Source of the DNA: Neopestalotiopsis rosae
Lineage: Eukaryota > Ascomycota > Sordariomycetes > Amphisphaeriales > Sporocadaceae
Length of the DNA stretch: 64,000 nucleotides
Direction: 5' to 3'
Assembly (NCBI GenBank): GCA_023078685.1
Contig: JALGAS010000002.1
Span: forward strand, 2,542,001-2,606,000
Position 1 is the stretch's first letter; each line of letters begins with the position of its first letter. The position numbers and the translations under genes are program-made. A model generated the notes under the pieces. That model was not told the DNA's origin, did not search any database, and saw nothing but the letters and a program-made list of their open reading frames with translations. Shown in pieces: positions 1-12,697 of this stretch.

Positions 1-3000
1 CACATCAAAAGGACAGCAGCGCAAGAGGTTGAGAGCAGGTTTTCGTGTCCGGCGACGATCGGTTCGCATCAAGGCACGGCGGGGTTGCGAAGCAGCCAAA
101 ACTACAGCCTGTAACACCGTCGTGTCGCCCGCCTCCAAATGCGAGGTTCGACAAGTGTATGAGCAGCGGTGGTTTGGCGCGCGGATCGATTGACTGCCGG
201 GAATCTTTCTTTTCAAGGAGGAGGGGGTTTGACCTCTCTCTATCGCCTCTCTTTGGGGGGTGGCAGATGGACGGGCAGGTTAAGAGACTGGATGTGCTCA
301 CCTTTTTGGAGGAGAAGCAAGTAGTAGCACAATATGCTGCCCTGGAGAGCCAGGAAGCGGCAGCACACGACAGAATTGCAATATCGCTACAAAAAAGAGT
401 GTGGAGCGGAGGGCAAGACGCAGGAAAAAGAAGAAGATCAATTGATTGCTTTGGGGTTTGATGCAGAGGAGGTCGAGAGAGGCGGCGCCAGTTGGAGACC
501 CCTGTCCGGCTGTGGCAGTCGCAGTCAGTCAGTCAGTTCAAGTGTGTGCTCACACTGCTGCGGGCTCTCTCTTTCTTCTTGTGCGTTTCGTTGCGCCCAG
601 GTCTGTCCACTCTGGTAACAACCAGTAAGTAATGGGTGGCCCAGGGGTGGGCAAGATGTGCGATAGAGGTCAGTAGCGCTGGCGCTGAGGCGGCGTGCGT
701 GCTGCCGTGCGTGCATGGATTTTAGCAGAGGCTGGTTTCTTCCGTTCTCCTTGGTGAGCGGGCCCTTCTGCCTTGTAACTGGCACTGCTGGTCCCTGCAC
801 GTACATATAGTAGCCCCGGTCGAGCATCGGCCGCTACCACGAGCAGAGGGGGACGCAATGGCCGATCTTTTTTTGCTGAGTAGGTTGGTTTAAACCGACG
901 AGTTGGTCGTTCCAAAGGTTGCCACGAGCACGAGTAGTAAGAGATGCAGTTACAATTTCCCTAGGCGCCAACATATATGACAACGGAAGCGCGAGAACTT
1001 AGACGCCTGGGAATCTACTTGACGTATGTATAGTTGAATCTCAATGGAAAAAGTTTGCCCTCTGGCAGGCGTTTTCAGCAGAGACAAAACCTACAATCGT
1101 ACCGGGTACATCGATTCTCGGATCTGGCGCTACCAAAGTCTATTGGCCGCCTCGCTCTGCTGCTCCCGAGAGGCAGGACACGTACCTACACAACTACACT
1201 AGTTAGCCGTCCACAAAAGAGTGGTGGTTCAGGTCGGGTCGAGGCACACACTTTGAGGAAAGACAGGTACTTGCGGCGTGCACCAGGTAAGTAGACTCTG
1301 TGAACGGCTTGTCACTTCAACCTTACTCTTAAAGGTATTCCGATCCAGGGGACCGCGTGGTGCCTGTTGTTTTTCAAGATAACGCAAATTCGGCTTTTTA
1401 CAATACATGCTTCTGATGCTTCGTACATTTCATCTTGCTCTTTTCAACTCATCCCCATTCACGTTATTTCGAAGATGCCGGCATCCTCCTTGCTCTGCCC
1501 AGCCAGTCTCGCATTCCTTCGGTCATATTTCAGAAAATCACCTCCGTCTCGCTCGATGCTAGGCCCGCCGAACAGGTACGTATACTACATACCTGATTCA
1601 GATTGGTCCGTCCTTCGGTTGAGGTTTTCTATGGAGACTCCACATTGTACGATCCGGCTCAAAAAGCCAGCCCCTCCAGAAAGAAAAGAAGAAGAAAAAA
1701 AATATGCCACGAGGAACCAAATGGGGGGCGGTGAGCACGATTCCTGACTGGGAAACTCTGGCAGCAACCGAGCGCCTTGGCCGAATAGCGGACCGGGTCC
1801 CTAGGAAACACTCATATAGAAGTGCGGGGGAACCTTGACCAAACACGCAGCGGATTGAGATCACCCAACAACGGTTTTTTTTTTCTCTAATGCTTCTTAG
1901 ATGGCCCGCTCGGCCAGTTATCTGATACATCAAGGCCCGGCATCCCAACGAGATGCATCTTGTGTGTCATGTTGGCGTCTACATATCCTCTTGCAGCCCT
2001 TGTGCAGGACTGGCTCAGGTAGGTTGCCGACATGCACTGAGACTCGCCCGGCCGCCACAGCTCCGTTGCATGGCTAGCGAGGTAGAACACGCCATTAATA
2101 CCTTCAACACACTTGATCTTCCTCTTGGATCTATGCAGTCCAACCCACATACAATTGTTGATACTTCATGGCAAAGAGTATGTGCGAGGGAAACATTCTT
2201 GTTGCAGGTAACAAACCACCAAATTAGTTCGTCCTCGGCCCAAAAGTGTGAGTCAGTATCTGTTTCCTTAACATTCACATCACAACAACCCCGCGCTTGT
2301 AATGTAGCCGGCTGCGGTCATCCCGGGCAAGGCCCAAAGGGCCCATCAAGATACATAAGTTCCGATCGTAGCTGATCAACCCGCTGGGGTTGGAACTCCG
2401 CCTGTTCGGCAGCCAGGGAGCCACTTGATAGATGTTCATCCCATGTCTTTGAGATTATGACGCAACGTCACCAATAAGTACAGCAACTCCTCCTCTTCCA
2501 GCCGTGCAATGGTCACATAGCCAGGCTTGTTGTGGAGGCTATGATTGTTATAATTGCCGTCTAGTTTTTGATAGGAAGCGGCGGCGCCGGGACATCGATC
2601 GATTGTAAGGCAGAACGGCCTCAGCGGGGCACTTGCTACCCGTAGTGCTGCTGCTACTTCGTTGGCCTAGGCGATTAGTGCGGTATCTTCTGGTCACACA
2701 TGATGTTCTGCATAATACACTGCGGAGGAGGTTGGGTGTATGTATTTCCTCACAGGGCCATTTGCCCTAGGTTAAGGATTTTGAATACAGTCCAATAGAT
2801 ACGTTACCTCCAATGAGTAACATGCAAACATGTGTACATACAAGATCAACCACCAGGCTAGCGCGGCTTCTTGGTCTTGTAGCCGTCTTTTGATACGGAG
2901 CACTTCAATATGGTATGGAGACGATGAATATGTGGCTCTGCAAGGTACGAAATACTAGTGGTAGGAATATCATATTTATGCCAGGGTATCGTAATCGTGA

Positions 3001-5270
3001 AGTATACATGGTATATTTGCCCACAAGCGAAGATCCATCGATTAAAGCAACCCAAGCCTCTATCCGATCAGCTATACAACTGCTCGTAAATATCATACTC
3101 GTTTCAAGTCTACCAATATCAATTACGGTACAACAGAGTGGATCTGACAGTAACTTGGTAACTAGAAAATGGGTCATTGCCGTGACTCCACCAGCCTAGT
3201 ACCTGCAGTTCATGGCGATGTGAGGGAAAATGATGAATACCACCTCAACCTAGGAGCTTTTACTGCATCATGCGGTGGCGATACACACCTAAAAGTCCAT
3301 GGCGAGATATCATTGACGCCAGGACGCTTGAAGAGCTGCTAGGACTTGACATGTCTTGCTCACCGACTTTTAGCACGAATCAGAGTTGACGACCAAAGTG
3401 CGCTCACCTTGTTTGGTAAGAAGAGTTGCAGCTTGGACTCCAACCGGATATTTTCCCGCTGCATGCAAAACGAAGAAATGTGTCTTTTACTCATCCATAG
3501 AAACAAGATACTACAAGAAACAGATACTTGCAAGGACGTACAACCTGGTCCTCAACAGGGGCAAAAGAAAGAAAGAAAAATCATGTGGAAAGAATCTGCA
3601 TTGTCAATAGTATATGATTTGTCGGTTGCTCTGCAAAGGCATGCGGGGCAAGAAATGCAAAAACCGACGATTTAATGCTAGGAAGTTCTCGACTAGAGCA
3701 AGCGAGTCGTCTGCTGCATGCGCAACATCTTTGCACTCACTGGCCTAGACTGACTCGAGACCGGAGCCCCGATAAGTGCGCCACCAACGTAAGGTCGATC
3801 AGGACAGGACCCTGAGAAGGCATCTTATTCTCTTGGCTCCGTCCGTTACTACCCACTGCCAGTTTTTCCCCCACCTTGAGAAACCTCGACCCCTCTTCAA
3901 ATGTCCACTGCGCACGCAGTCTGCCTAGGCTGCTGGGTAGTATTTCATGTACGGGGAAGTGTGAGAACTTATCATTTGTGGGCGTTCACTTGAGGGCATG
4001 ACGACAAAGTGCATACTCAAGAATGAAGGACTACCTTGCGCATAGCCCTTAGTTGGATTTGTTTTTCTTTGCTTGCACCAATTGTCTTCTATTCGTGGGC
4101 GAAGTTGTGGCGCAATTGCAACTGCCCGCGTGGAAGAACAGCCACCGTTCACCATCTGCATGTTTCAAATTTGTGCGAGTACAAGACGCTGCTATTATAT
4201 AACTCTCAACATATAACATGCATAGTATCAATGACATACCTATAATCACTGGACGAGAAGTGTTTGGAGGGGTACTCCAAACACAATGGAAAATAGAACC
4301 GAAAAGATGAAAACTCCATAAAAATGAGGGGCAGAGTGTCTGTCGTCCTGCATGCATTACATACATTGGAACCCAAGACCACTGCCAGGCGGGATCAGGG
4401 ATGGCACAGAGCTCAAGCCTGACCCAATCAGTGCTGATGCGCTTTGGCTTACCTATGGCCGATCCACTGTTTGCCATGTGCCAGGTGCCTGGCTGACTTT
4501 GAGAGCCCAGTCATTATTGCTGGAGCACAACATGAATGCCGCACTGAGTCATCAGGGACCCGATTGATACATCAACGTCTACTATCGAAAGCCACCAGCT
4601 TCAAGACATAGTTGAATTCGAACCCATCAGTTATGATATGTGTTGACGTTCAAATGACAATTGCTCTAAGTATAGCCCGTCTGCTTTCATACTTAGGTAC
4701 AGCAAAAAGGTGCGGGTTCATTAGCACGTTGAGATAAGACCTGTCTTCCTTCCGGTTGTCTTGCGAATACAATCTCAACAAATTGATGCTTTCTGGCTTT
4801 GTGTCATCTCTTCCAAGGTGATGGAATGCTAAAGACATGTTTTGTATTTGACATGCAAGTAAACAGTCGAGTCCACCATTGCCTCAAGCTTAGTTGAAGA
4901 TCGCAAACAATGATTGTAAGCTGTTATCAGCTTTGTATGACATTTGATATGTGTGATCTGTCTCAAGCAAGGTAGGTACAGTAGGTAGCAATAGGTGCTG
5001 TGGTCTGTAGGTATGTAGGTAGGCCTGCTGCCCGAGATTCAGGTGCTGTGCGGAGGTCGAACTTTTATCCGCATAGCTTATCGCGCTTATCGCCAACCGC
5101 CTGCAACAGCTGGAAGAAGGCGCTTTGCTTTGCCAGGCGCGGGTGGGGGACGCTGCCGACTTTTTGCCTGGCGGGACCCAGTCACAGCCTCGAGTCACCC
5201 ATCAAAGAAGCAAAGCCTTTTTCGCGTGGCCAAACGATCATGAGAATTGAGCTTGCCAGCAAAATACAAG
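1..5270. other. Gene-free stretch upstream of RPC2
   Basis: I see no coding region I can support here. Open frames are short, mostly lack an ATG, and have no recognisable domain or splice-linked continuation. The first kilobase is purine-rich on the + strand (CT-rich on the other), as expected of a leader or promoter for a gene lying to the left of the window, but this is inference. The segment near 4970-5026 carries several copies of a GTAGGTA-type tetranucleotide motif. The last 200 bases are the likely promoter and leader of RPC2. Confidence 0.6.
4970..5026. repeat. Imperfect GTAGGTA motif cluster
   Basis: Within about 55 bases the motif GTAGGTA or close variants (AGGTAGGT, GTAGGTAG, GTATGTAGGTAGG) occurs at least four times. 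Similar GTAGGTA/TACCTAC words recur in other intergenic stretches of the window (near 16587, 26755, 28013 and 32285) and not in the coding regions I read. It lies 245-300 bases upstream of the RPC2 start codon. It may be a promoter-associated simple repeat; no function can be assigned from sequence. Confidence 0.5.
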
Positions 5271-8200
5271 ATGGCGGTCGTTGATGATGGCTTCGAGGCT
5301 CTTCTTGAGCCTTTCTACAACGGCAAGAAGCTGACCGACCCAATTTCTACCGTGGGCGACAAGTTCCAGCTGCTACCAGCTTTTTTAAAGGTCAAAGGTA
5401 CATAACGAACGGTCATCTGGCTGCCAGGCGGCATTTCCCACCAATCTCCCCTCAGAAATCAAGTCAAGGCTAACTCATGTTTATAGGTCTCGTCAAGCAG
5501 TATGTGCAAGATATACCACGAACAATCTGTCAGTTGATGCCTCTTGACTGACAGCTTAATTACAGGCACATTGATTCATTCAACTTCTTTGTCGATCATG
5601 AAATCAAGGAAATTCTCAAGGCTAACCGGACTGTCCGGAGCGATGTCACGGGCTCATTTTTCATCGAGTTTCTGGATATTCGCGTCGAGAGACCGAATCG
5701 TCCCGACTTCAATGAGTTTCGTGTTGCCAACGAGATTACTCCACAGGAGTGTCGTCTGCGAGACATGACCTACTCGGCTAAGATCCTGGTAGACATTGCG
5801 TACCCCAGAGAAAAGACTAGGGTTGTTCGCAGAAACGTCGAGCTTGCTCGCATACCCATCATGCTTCGAAGCAACAAGTGCCATCTTTACGGCGCCAACA
5901 ATGCAGAGATGGCAAAGATGGGCGAATGTCCACTGGATCCGGGTGGCTACTTCATCGTCGGTGGAACCGAAAAGGTCATCCTCGTTCAGGAACAACTGAG
6001 CAAGAACCGTATCATTGTCGAGGCTGACGAAAAGAACAACATCATTTCTGCATCGGTCACCAGTTCAACCCACGAAAGAAAGTCCAAGACGTATGTGGTA
6101 ATGAAGAAGGATCGACTTCACCTGTCGCACAACGTCCTGGTAGAACCCTTGCCAATTGTCATTGTCATGAAGGCCCTCGGTGGTTTGTCTGACTTCGAAA
6201 TCATGCAACTCGTGGCGGGCACCGACGGAAGATTCCAAGACGACTTCGTTGTCAATTTTGAAGATGCCGCCAAGGTGGGCGTCTTCACGCAACACCAGGC
6301 GCTGGACTACATTGGTGCACGCGTCAAGATGGGCGGCCGAAACAAACCAGGCGGAACCAGCTTACCACAGCCACGTCGTAGTAACGTCGAGGAAGGCCTG
6401 GATGCGCTCGCAAACATCATCATTGCTCATATCCCAGTTGAAGGACTCGACTTTTTCCCCAAGGCCATGTACGTGGCACTCATGACACGACGTGTGTTGA
6501 TGGCACACTACGATCCAAAGCTCGTCGACGATCGTGACTTTGTCGGTAACAAGCGTTTGGAATTGGCTGGTCAATTGCTCTCGCTGCTATTCGAAGATCT
6601 TTTCAAGAACTACTTGACTCAGCTCAAGTTCGCTTGCGACAATACCCTCAAGAGGAACCATCGCGCAGCGTTTGATCCGCTCGTGAATATAAGTACACAC
6701 GGGCGCACAATCACAGATGGTATGAACCGGGCCATTCAAACCGGCAACTGGAGCGTGAAGCGATTCAAGATGGAGCGAGCTGGTGTCACCCACGTTCTTA
6801 GTCGACTCAGCTACATCGCCGCATTGGGTATGATGACACGTATCAGCAGTCAGTTCGAAAAGACCAGAAAAGTGTCGGGACCTCGTGCACTACAGCCATC
6901 CCAATGGGGTATGTTGTGTCCCTCTGATACTCCTGAAGGTGAGGCTTGCGGTCTGGTCAAGAACCTTGCACTCATGACACACATCACGACCAACATCGAC
7001 GAAGAGCCCGTGAAACGCTGGATCTACACTTTAGATTCTGGAGTCGAGCCTCTGAGGTGTTTCTCGGGTGCAGAGATCCATCGCCCAGGCTCATTTATCA
7101 TCCACATCAATGGAACGCCCTTTGCTCTGACAAGATTTCCGAAGCGATTTGCATCAAAATTCAGAACTATGCGTCGTAGGGGCTGGGTATCACCATTTGT
7201 GAGCATCAACGTCAACACGCATCTTTCAGCCGTCCACATTGCTACCGACGAAGGCCGAATTTGCCGTCCTTATATCATCGTCAAGAATGGCGAATCCAAG
7301 ATCAAAGCAAGTCACCTTCGAATGCTGCAGGCGGGCAAGGCCACGTTCGACGATTTCCTGACTCGAGGTATTGTCGAGTACCTCGATGTCAATGAGGAAA
7401 ACGACACCCTGGTCGCTCTTACGGAGAAGGATATCACTAAGGCGCACACTCACGTCGAAATTGAGCCCTTCACTATTCTAGGAGCCGTGGCTGGACTGAT
7501 TCCTTTCCCGCATCACAACCAGTCCCCAAGAAACACATATCAATGTGCCATGGGTAAGCAAGCTATCGGCGCCATTGCCTATAATCAGTTCAACCGCATC
7601 GACACACTTCTGTATACCTTGGTGTACCCACAAAGACCCATGGTCATCAGCAAAACTATTCAGCTTATCAGATACGACAAGCTTCCTGCCGGACAGAACG
7701 CTACTGTTGTCGTCATGTCGTACTCTGGATATGATATCGAGGATGCCCTCGTATTGAACAAGGCTTCTCTGGATCGTGGTTTTGGTCGGTCGCAGGCATT
7801 CAGGAAGTACACTGCGGAGTTAAACAAGTATGCCAATGGAAGTCGCGACCGTATTGGCGATCGGGACTTCAATCAGATCAATGACAAGCACGAGGCCCTG
7901 ACTAGCGACGGTCTCGCCGATGTTGGCTGGAAATTGAAGAGTGGTAACGTCCTCATCAAGAAAGAAAGTCCAGTCGACACAACACCTGGCATCGGCAATG
8001 AGAGAAGGTCTGACGAGTATCGCGAATGTCCAACGACTTTCAAGATTTACGACGGAGCTATTGTGGATACTGTCATGGTGACGCAGACACAGTATGAGAC
8101 GCAGTTGATCAAAGTTAAGACAAGACAGACACGTCGACCAGAACTTGGCGACAAGTTCTCATCGCGTCACGGTCAGAAGGGTGTCGTTGGTATCATTGTC

Positions 8201-8884
8201 GATCAAGAGGACATGCCCTTTTCTGACAAAGGACTGTGCCCGGATATTATCATGAACCCCCACGGTTTCCCCTCGCGTATGACAGTAGGCAAGCTGCTCG
8301 AATGTCTGACAGGAAAGGCATCCGTCGTCCAAGGTCGCAAAGATTTTGGCTTTGGTGATGCGTTCCGCTCTCATCCTCTTGAAGAAATGAGCAGGAACTT
8401 GGTCGACGCTGGTTTCTCATGGGAGGGCAAGGACTACTTCACATCAGGTATTACTGGTGAGCCGTTACAGGCATACATTTTCAACGGGCCCATCTTCTAC
8501 CAGCGTCTCAAGCACATGGTTCAAGACAAGATGCACTCTCGTTCTCGTGGTCCTCGCGCAATCCTCACGAGACAGCCAACCGAGGGTCGATCGCGTGAAG
8601 GTGGTCTACGTTTGGGAGAGATGGAGCGTGATTGTTTGATCGCGTACGGTGCTTCCCAACTTTTATTGGAACGTCTCATGATAAGTTCTGATGGAACCGA
8701 CGTTGACATTTGTCAAAAGTGTGGTCTATTTGGCTACAAGGGCTACTGCAGCACCTGCCGCACCAGTCGAGAGGTTGCCAAGATGACGATGCCATATGCT
8801 GCAAAGCTCTTGGTTCAGGAACTCATCAGCATGAACGTTGGTGTGCGGCTGCAATTGGAGGACGAATTCCCCCATCCCAAGTAG
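5271..8884 (+). CDS. RPC2: DNA-directed RNA polymerase III subunit RPC2 (second-largest)
   Basis: Second-largest catalytic subunit of nuclear RNA polymerase III, which transcribes tRNA and 5S rRNA genes. Model: join(5271..5397, 5487..5499, 5566..8884), 1152 residues, matching the usual length of about 1150. Exon 2 is a 13-base microexon; splicing in phase gives the conserved stretch GLVKQHIDSFNFFVDHEIKE. Visible family motifs: GYDIEDALVLNKASLDRGFG near residue 768 (catalytic region), GDKFSSRHGQKGVVG near 908 and NPHGFPSRMTVGKLLE (hybrid-binding region). A C-terminal zinc-binding pair, CQKCG...CSTC, lies at about 1095-1115, followed by the MPYAAKLLVQEL clamp segment. Pol III rather than Pol I or II is judged from overall length and the N-terminal and zinc-region wording. 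Introns are 89 and 66 bases. The start ATG is the first in frame. Confidence 0.95.
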
Positions 8885-9309
8885 TCCAGACCATCTCTAC
8901 ATGAGACTACTTGGAGTCATGTACATTTCTGTACGTAATGCATTAAGAACGGCGTCTTTGTTTTGGAGTTGCATATCAATAGGGGAAAAGCATGATAGCG
9001 TCTGATGCAGACGCGCAAGACTAAATATAAGTTGATGAATTTTGATATACATTACGGGCTTCTTCGATTCATCTTGTACGTGTGACCAAAAGCTGCTGTA
9101 GAGGTACCCAGAGCTAATAATCGTAGAGTGCTACCAACTAAGAAAAAGAATTTTTTCATTGGAATTATTTGCAGTACGTGACGACTCGCTCTCCCTAAAT
9201 ACATGATCAAGCTCTACATATTCAACCATTGACTCATTAATTCCAAGCTGACTTGCCTGTGCAATCTACATCAAGTGAACCCACTCTATTCATCCCCTTC
9301 CCATTATCT
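8885..9309. other. Convergent 3' flank between RPC2 and the membrane protein
   Basis: Two genes end toward each other here. The segment is AT-rich with no supported reading frame and presumably holds both 3' untranslated regions and polyadenylation signals. I see no other element. Confidence 0.6.
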
Positions 9310-11014
9310 TTAGCTCAACTCGTGGAACTGACCATGGTGATTGGCATGAAGCTGCCCCTGCCCCTGCGTCCCCACGGCATCGCCGCCCGCCTCGTACACC
9401 GTGGACGGCACGTTGGAACCCATGCTGTGTGGTTGCGGACTGGTACTCTGGCTATGGAGCGTATTGCCCGTGAGCTGCGGCTGGAACGCCGACATGCGGT
9501 CCCCCGCCGCCGCCGTCGACGCCGGGCTCGAGGGCGGCTGCGCCATGCTCAGGCGCGGGTCCGAGTTGTTGTACGTCATGGGGCTGCCCGGCGAGCCTGG
9601 TGTGGTCGCGGTGGTATCTTGGTTGTTTGGGTACCACACACCGCCGCCCTGCTGGGCGGTGTTGAAGCCACCGTTTGCTCCCCCTTGCGGTGGCGGTGAC
9701 GGTGTCCCCCACTGCTGCGGCTTGCTGCCGTCGTATGTGTGCATCACGGCGCCATTCTGGTATGACGGCTGCTGCTGCTGGTAGTCATAAGAAGGCGTGG
9801 TCTGTGGCTGAGCTGCTCCGAAGAGAGGGGCGCCGGGGGCGCCGGGGGCACCTCCGGAAGGAGAAGGAGCGTAGCCAGAGGGCGGCTGCTGCGGCTGTTG
9901 CGCTGGGGGATACTGCTGGGTCATGGGAGGTACGGCATTGGCCTGCTGCTTGCGGCTGCGTCGGAGGATAAGCCATATACCCAGGCCGATGAGGGCAATG
10001 ACGGCCACGCCGCCGACGACTCCGCCGGCAATGGCACCGACGGGGGTTGATGACTTTTGACCTCCAGCGGCACCGGCGCTGGTGCTGGTGCTCGCTCCGC
10101 TCGTGGTGCTGCTGCTGCCAGATTGAACATCCCCCGACGATGAGGCGCCGCTGGCGGATCTCGTGGAGGAGGATGCCAGTCCGCCGCTCTCGTCGCCAAA
10201 GCTGCTCGACGTCAGGGTCACGACGACTTCGGAGAATGAGCGGCCGTCGTTCTCGCCGATCCAGGTGGTTAGTGCGTCCATGGCGGTGGAGTAGCTGAGT
10301 GAATGGCAGAAGTAGTCCGTGATGCTGGTATCGAACCGGATCGTCCCGCAGTACGGGGCAGAAGAGGCCGTGCTGTTGGATAAGTTGTCAGTAACAGAAT
10401 ATCTCAATGATCTACTCGAAAGGGGAGATGGAAATTACCATTTAGCAGTGTAAATATCGTTCATGCAACCATTATTGCAGTCCTACAAGGAACGAATAAG
10501 TCAGTATACCTGATGGAGCTGAGCGTATGGCAGACTACACCATTGATAGTCATGGACGTAGATGAAAGAAGGAAGAAATATACTTACACCATTCTCGACC
10601 TGCGATGCGTCCATACAGTCGGCAACGAAAGCACAATTCGAGTCATCGCAACAAGCTGCATAGCCAGTGTTGGCAGCGGTCACAAAGGCGCAGACAGCAT
10701 TTTGATCTTGGCATGTATATGCAGCGCCTGGAACGGCAAAGTGTCAGCTGTATGCATCTGACATTACGAAGGAAGTTCATACCTAGAAGCCCGCTGACAT
10801 AACCGCAGGTATTATCTGGGCCGACGAGGACAGTCTCGACGTCTGCTCTTCTCAAAAGCTCATGGACGGCCGCCGGGTTGGGCGGTTCCGTTACTTTTGG
10901 AAGTTGGAAAGTTGGGTGTGGTATGGAGGCATCTGTTGCTTGAGCTATGGTGGATTCCAGAGCTATAGCTTGGACGGCCGCGCCGAAGACGGCGGCAACG
11001 AGTAGAGACGCCAT
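9310..11014 (-). CDS. Secreted-head, single-pass membrane protein with Cys-rich ectodomain
   Basis: Model: complement(join(9310..10372, 10439..10482, 10588..10727, 10783..11014)), 492 residues; all junctions keep phase and have GT/AG ends. The N terminus (MASLLVAAVFGAAVQAIA) looks like a signal peptide. A Cys-rich domain follows (residues about 70-160, over a dozen Cys including CGYVSG, ACCDDSNC and CNNGC), then a Ser/Thr-rich stalk. One transmembrane helix (GAIAGGVVGGVAVIALIGLG) is capped by the basic stop RRSRKQ. The cytosolic tail of about 220 residues is rich in Pro, Gln, Gly and Ser. This is the architecture of fungal cell-surface sensor or wall-associated proteins such as the WSC type, but the Cys pattern is not one I can name, so no specific function is claimed. 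It may be a surface stress sensor (inference). The start is the first ATG before the signal peptide. Confidence 0.8.
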
Positions 11015-12693
11015 GGAATCTCTCAAGCGATGGATGACAGTGGAGAATTATTCTTTGGATTAGTAGTTCTCCCAAGGCGTTCAAAAAATCAGGGGGTCAC
11101 CACGAAGGGATCTAACAATATTGGCCTTACGATGTCAGATGGGGGAGAAGAGAAGGAGAGAAAATAGGAAGAGGGAAAACAAAAGAGACGATCCAGATAG
11201 GATTTACTGCTGGTAATGCTTCTGTGACACCCGAACAGCTATCGACAGTAGGTAATAGCTTCTCCTCATCCCTACTGCAACAAGTCGCCAAGATGCGGTG
11301 TCAATCATGCCGGGCGAGGCACTTTTCAAGGGTCTAGATAGACCGTTTTCGGCATCAACCCGGGGGGATATGATATTCAGCCTCGAAAGCCAGCTAGACC
11401 AAAAGTCTATTCTAGCTTGTCAGCCTATCCTGGGGAAGCATATTTGTGTGCAGGAATAAATTAGAAACTAGTGGTCAAGATCCGCCGTCCTCCCCAAGCG
11501 AGACGTGGAGTCGTCGTATAAGTCGTGTTTGCAGAGCTGAAAGCGCCACGAAGCCAAAGCGGGAAAGGAGCTGAGGTACCGCCAAGAGACAACAGGGGAG
11601 CGGAAATATGCATAAAACTTTGATCAAACTACTGTATTCTTGGTTGGTGGACCATTTGTCAGTTGAAATCGCTGCTAAACGTCTCTTTCTGATGCTGTGA
11701 TATTGTTGGAATCAATCATAAAAGTGTTCGCGTGTAGAGAACACCAATGCTCGGCGAGAGCAGAAAATTGTTGTACAGTACAGTGATGCCATTTTCAATT
11801 TATACTTCAGCTGGAATTATCCAGAGGCTGAAAAGTTCTCATTGTATCATTCGACTGACAAATCAAGCCTCTAGCTACATGACATTCGAGGCTTGAGGCT
11901 CCTCTGCTGTATGGCGGCCAACTATTAATTGGTCGCAGTCTCACCCCAGGGACTTTTGTCATACGTAAATTGCATGAGAACACCCAGAAGTCAAGTTGAG
12001 CTGGAAATGACTTGTCACTTAGCTGTGTACCTCGTCATGTTATTATGCATATTTTGTGGTTTGGGGGCTTAAACTTGTGCATCATGAGGAATATATATGA
12101 ACAAGACAAGGAATGGATGGTGGTTGACAGATGCAGGTCCAGCTTGTATGTCGTATTAGAGGACGGCGTCAATTCCGCGCTACAGCTGCCTAGTACCTAG
12201 ACATGAGCTAAATAGACAGACCCCACTGAAGATGCAACACAACAGAAGGCTGAAGCATTTCCAGTGGATGTTTCTAACACACAAGCAGACAACTTTAGCG
12301 AGAGCTGACAGGGTATCGGTTGGAGACTCTCTAGTTCAAGTCCAAATATTGCAGATCGAGCAAGTCAAGTCCTGCGCTTCCACTCATTCTCGCCAATACG
12401 CCAACGGCTGAACCCTTTGCGCATTGTGGCTGCTTAAGTGGCATCCTCTGCTACCTAACAAGCTACTTGCCAGTCTCGTCGCCCAGTCTCACATCCATTG
12501 GTGCCTGTCTGACTAGCTACACGCACTCAACCAACGACTGACTGATTCATCACCGAGCTGGGCCGGATTCTACACCGAGGCTCCATACTTGGCCAAAGGT
12601 TGCGAGCAGTGGGAAATCATTTCACCAGGACAGGACAAACCCAGGCCACCTTTTGACGGGAACGGCCTTGGGGTTTGAAATGTGTCAGTCCAC
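11015..12693. promoter_or_regulatory. Divergent upstream region, membrane protein / RAD57
   Basis: About 1.7 kb separates the start codons of two divergently transcribed genes, so both promoters must lie here. I see no supported open frame other than a very short upstream frame overlapping the RAD57 start (given separately). No TATA box or operator can be named with confidence. Confidence 0.5.
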
Positions 12694-12697
12694 ATGA
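12680..12697 (+). promoter_or_regulatory. Five-codon upstream ORF overlapping the RAD57 start (ATGA)
   Basis: ATG TGT CAG TCC ACA TGA encodes MCQST. Its TGA stop shares TG with the RAD57 ATG at 12694, giving an ATGA overlap. If the transcript leader includes 12680, ribosomes finishing this frame would terminate exactly on the main start, an arrangement that favours termination-reinitiation coupling or down-tunes expression. The geometry is seen directly; its use is inference because the transcription start is unknown. Confidence 0.5.

Noticed and set aside
4600..4690. tRNA-like B-box word (GGGTTCGAATTC) on the minus strand near 4613-4626
   Set aside because: No matching T-stem, no A box at correct spacing and no pairing acceptor ends; chance match.
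1..5270. RIP-degraded transposon or AT-rich relic as explanation of gene-free stretches
   Set aside because: The gene-free regions are not extremely AT-rich and show no terminal repeats or transposase-like frames by eye; a k-mer and RIP-index calculation would be needed to be sure.
9253..9699. Arg-rich + strand frames across the membrane-protein tail
   Set aside because: Antisense shadow of Pro/Gly/Ser codons; no domain.
12290..12360. Possible tRNA (AGTTCAAGTCC, B-box-like)
   Set aside because: Flanking bases do not pair into T or acceptor stems and no anticodon arm can be drawn.
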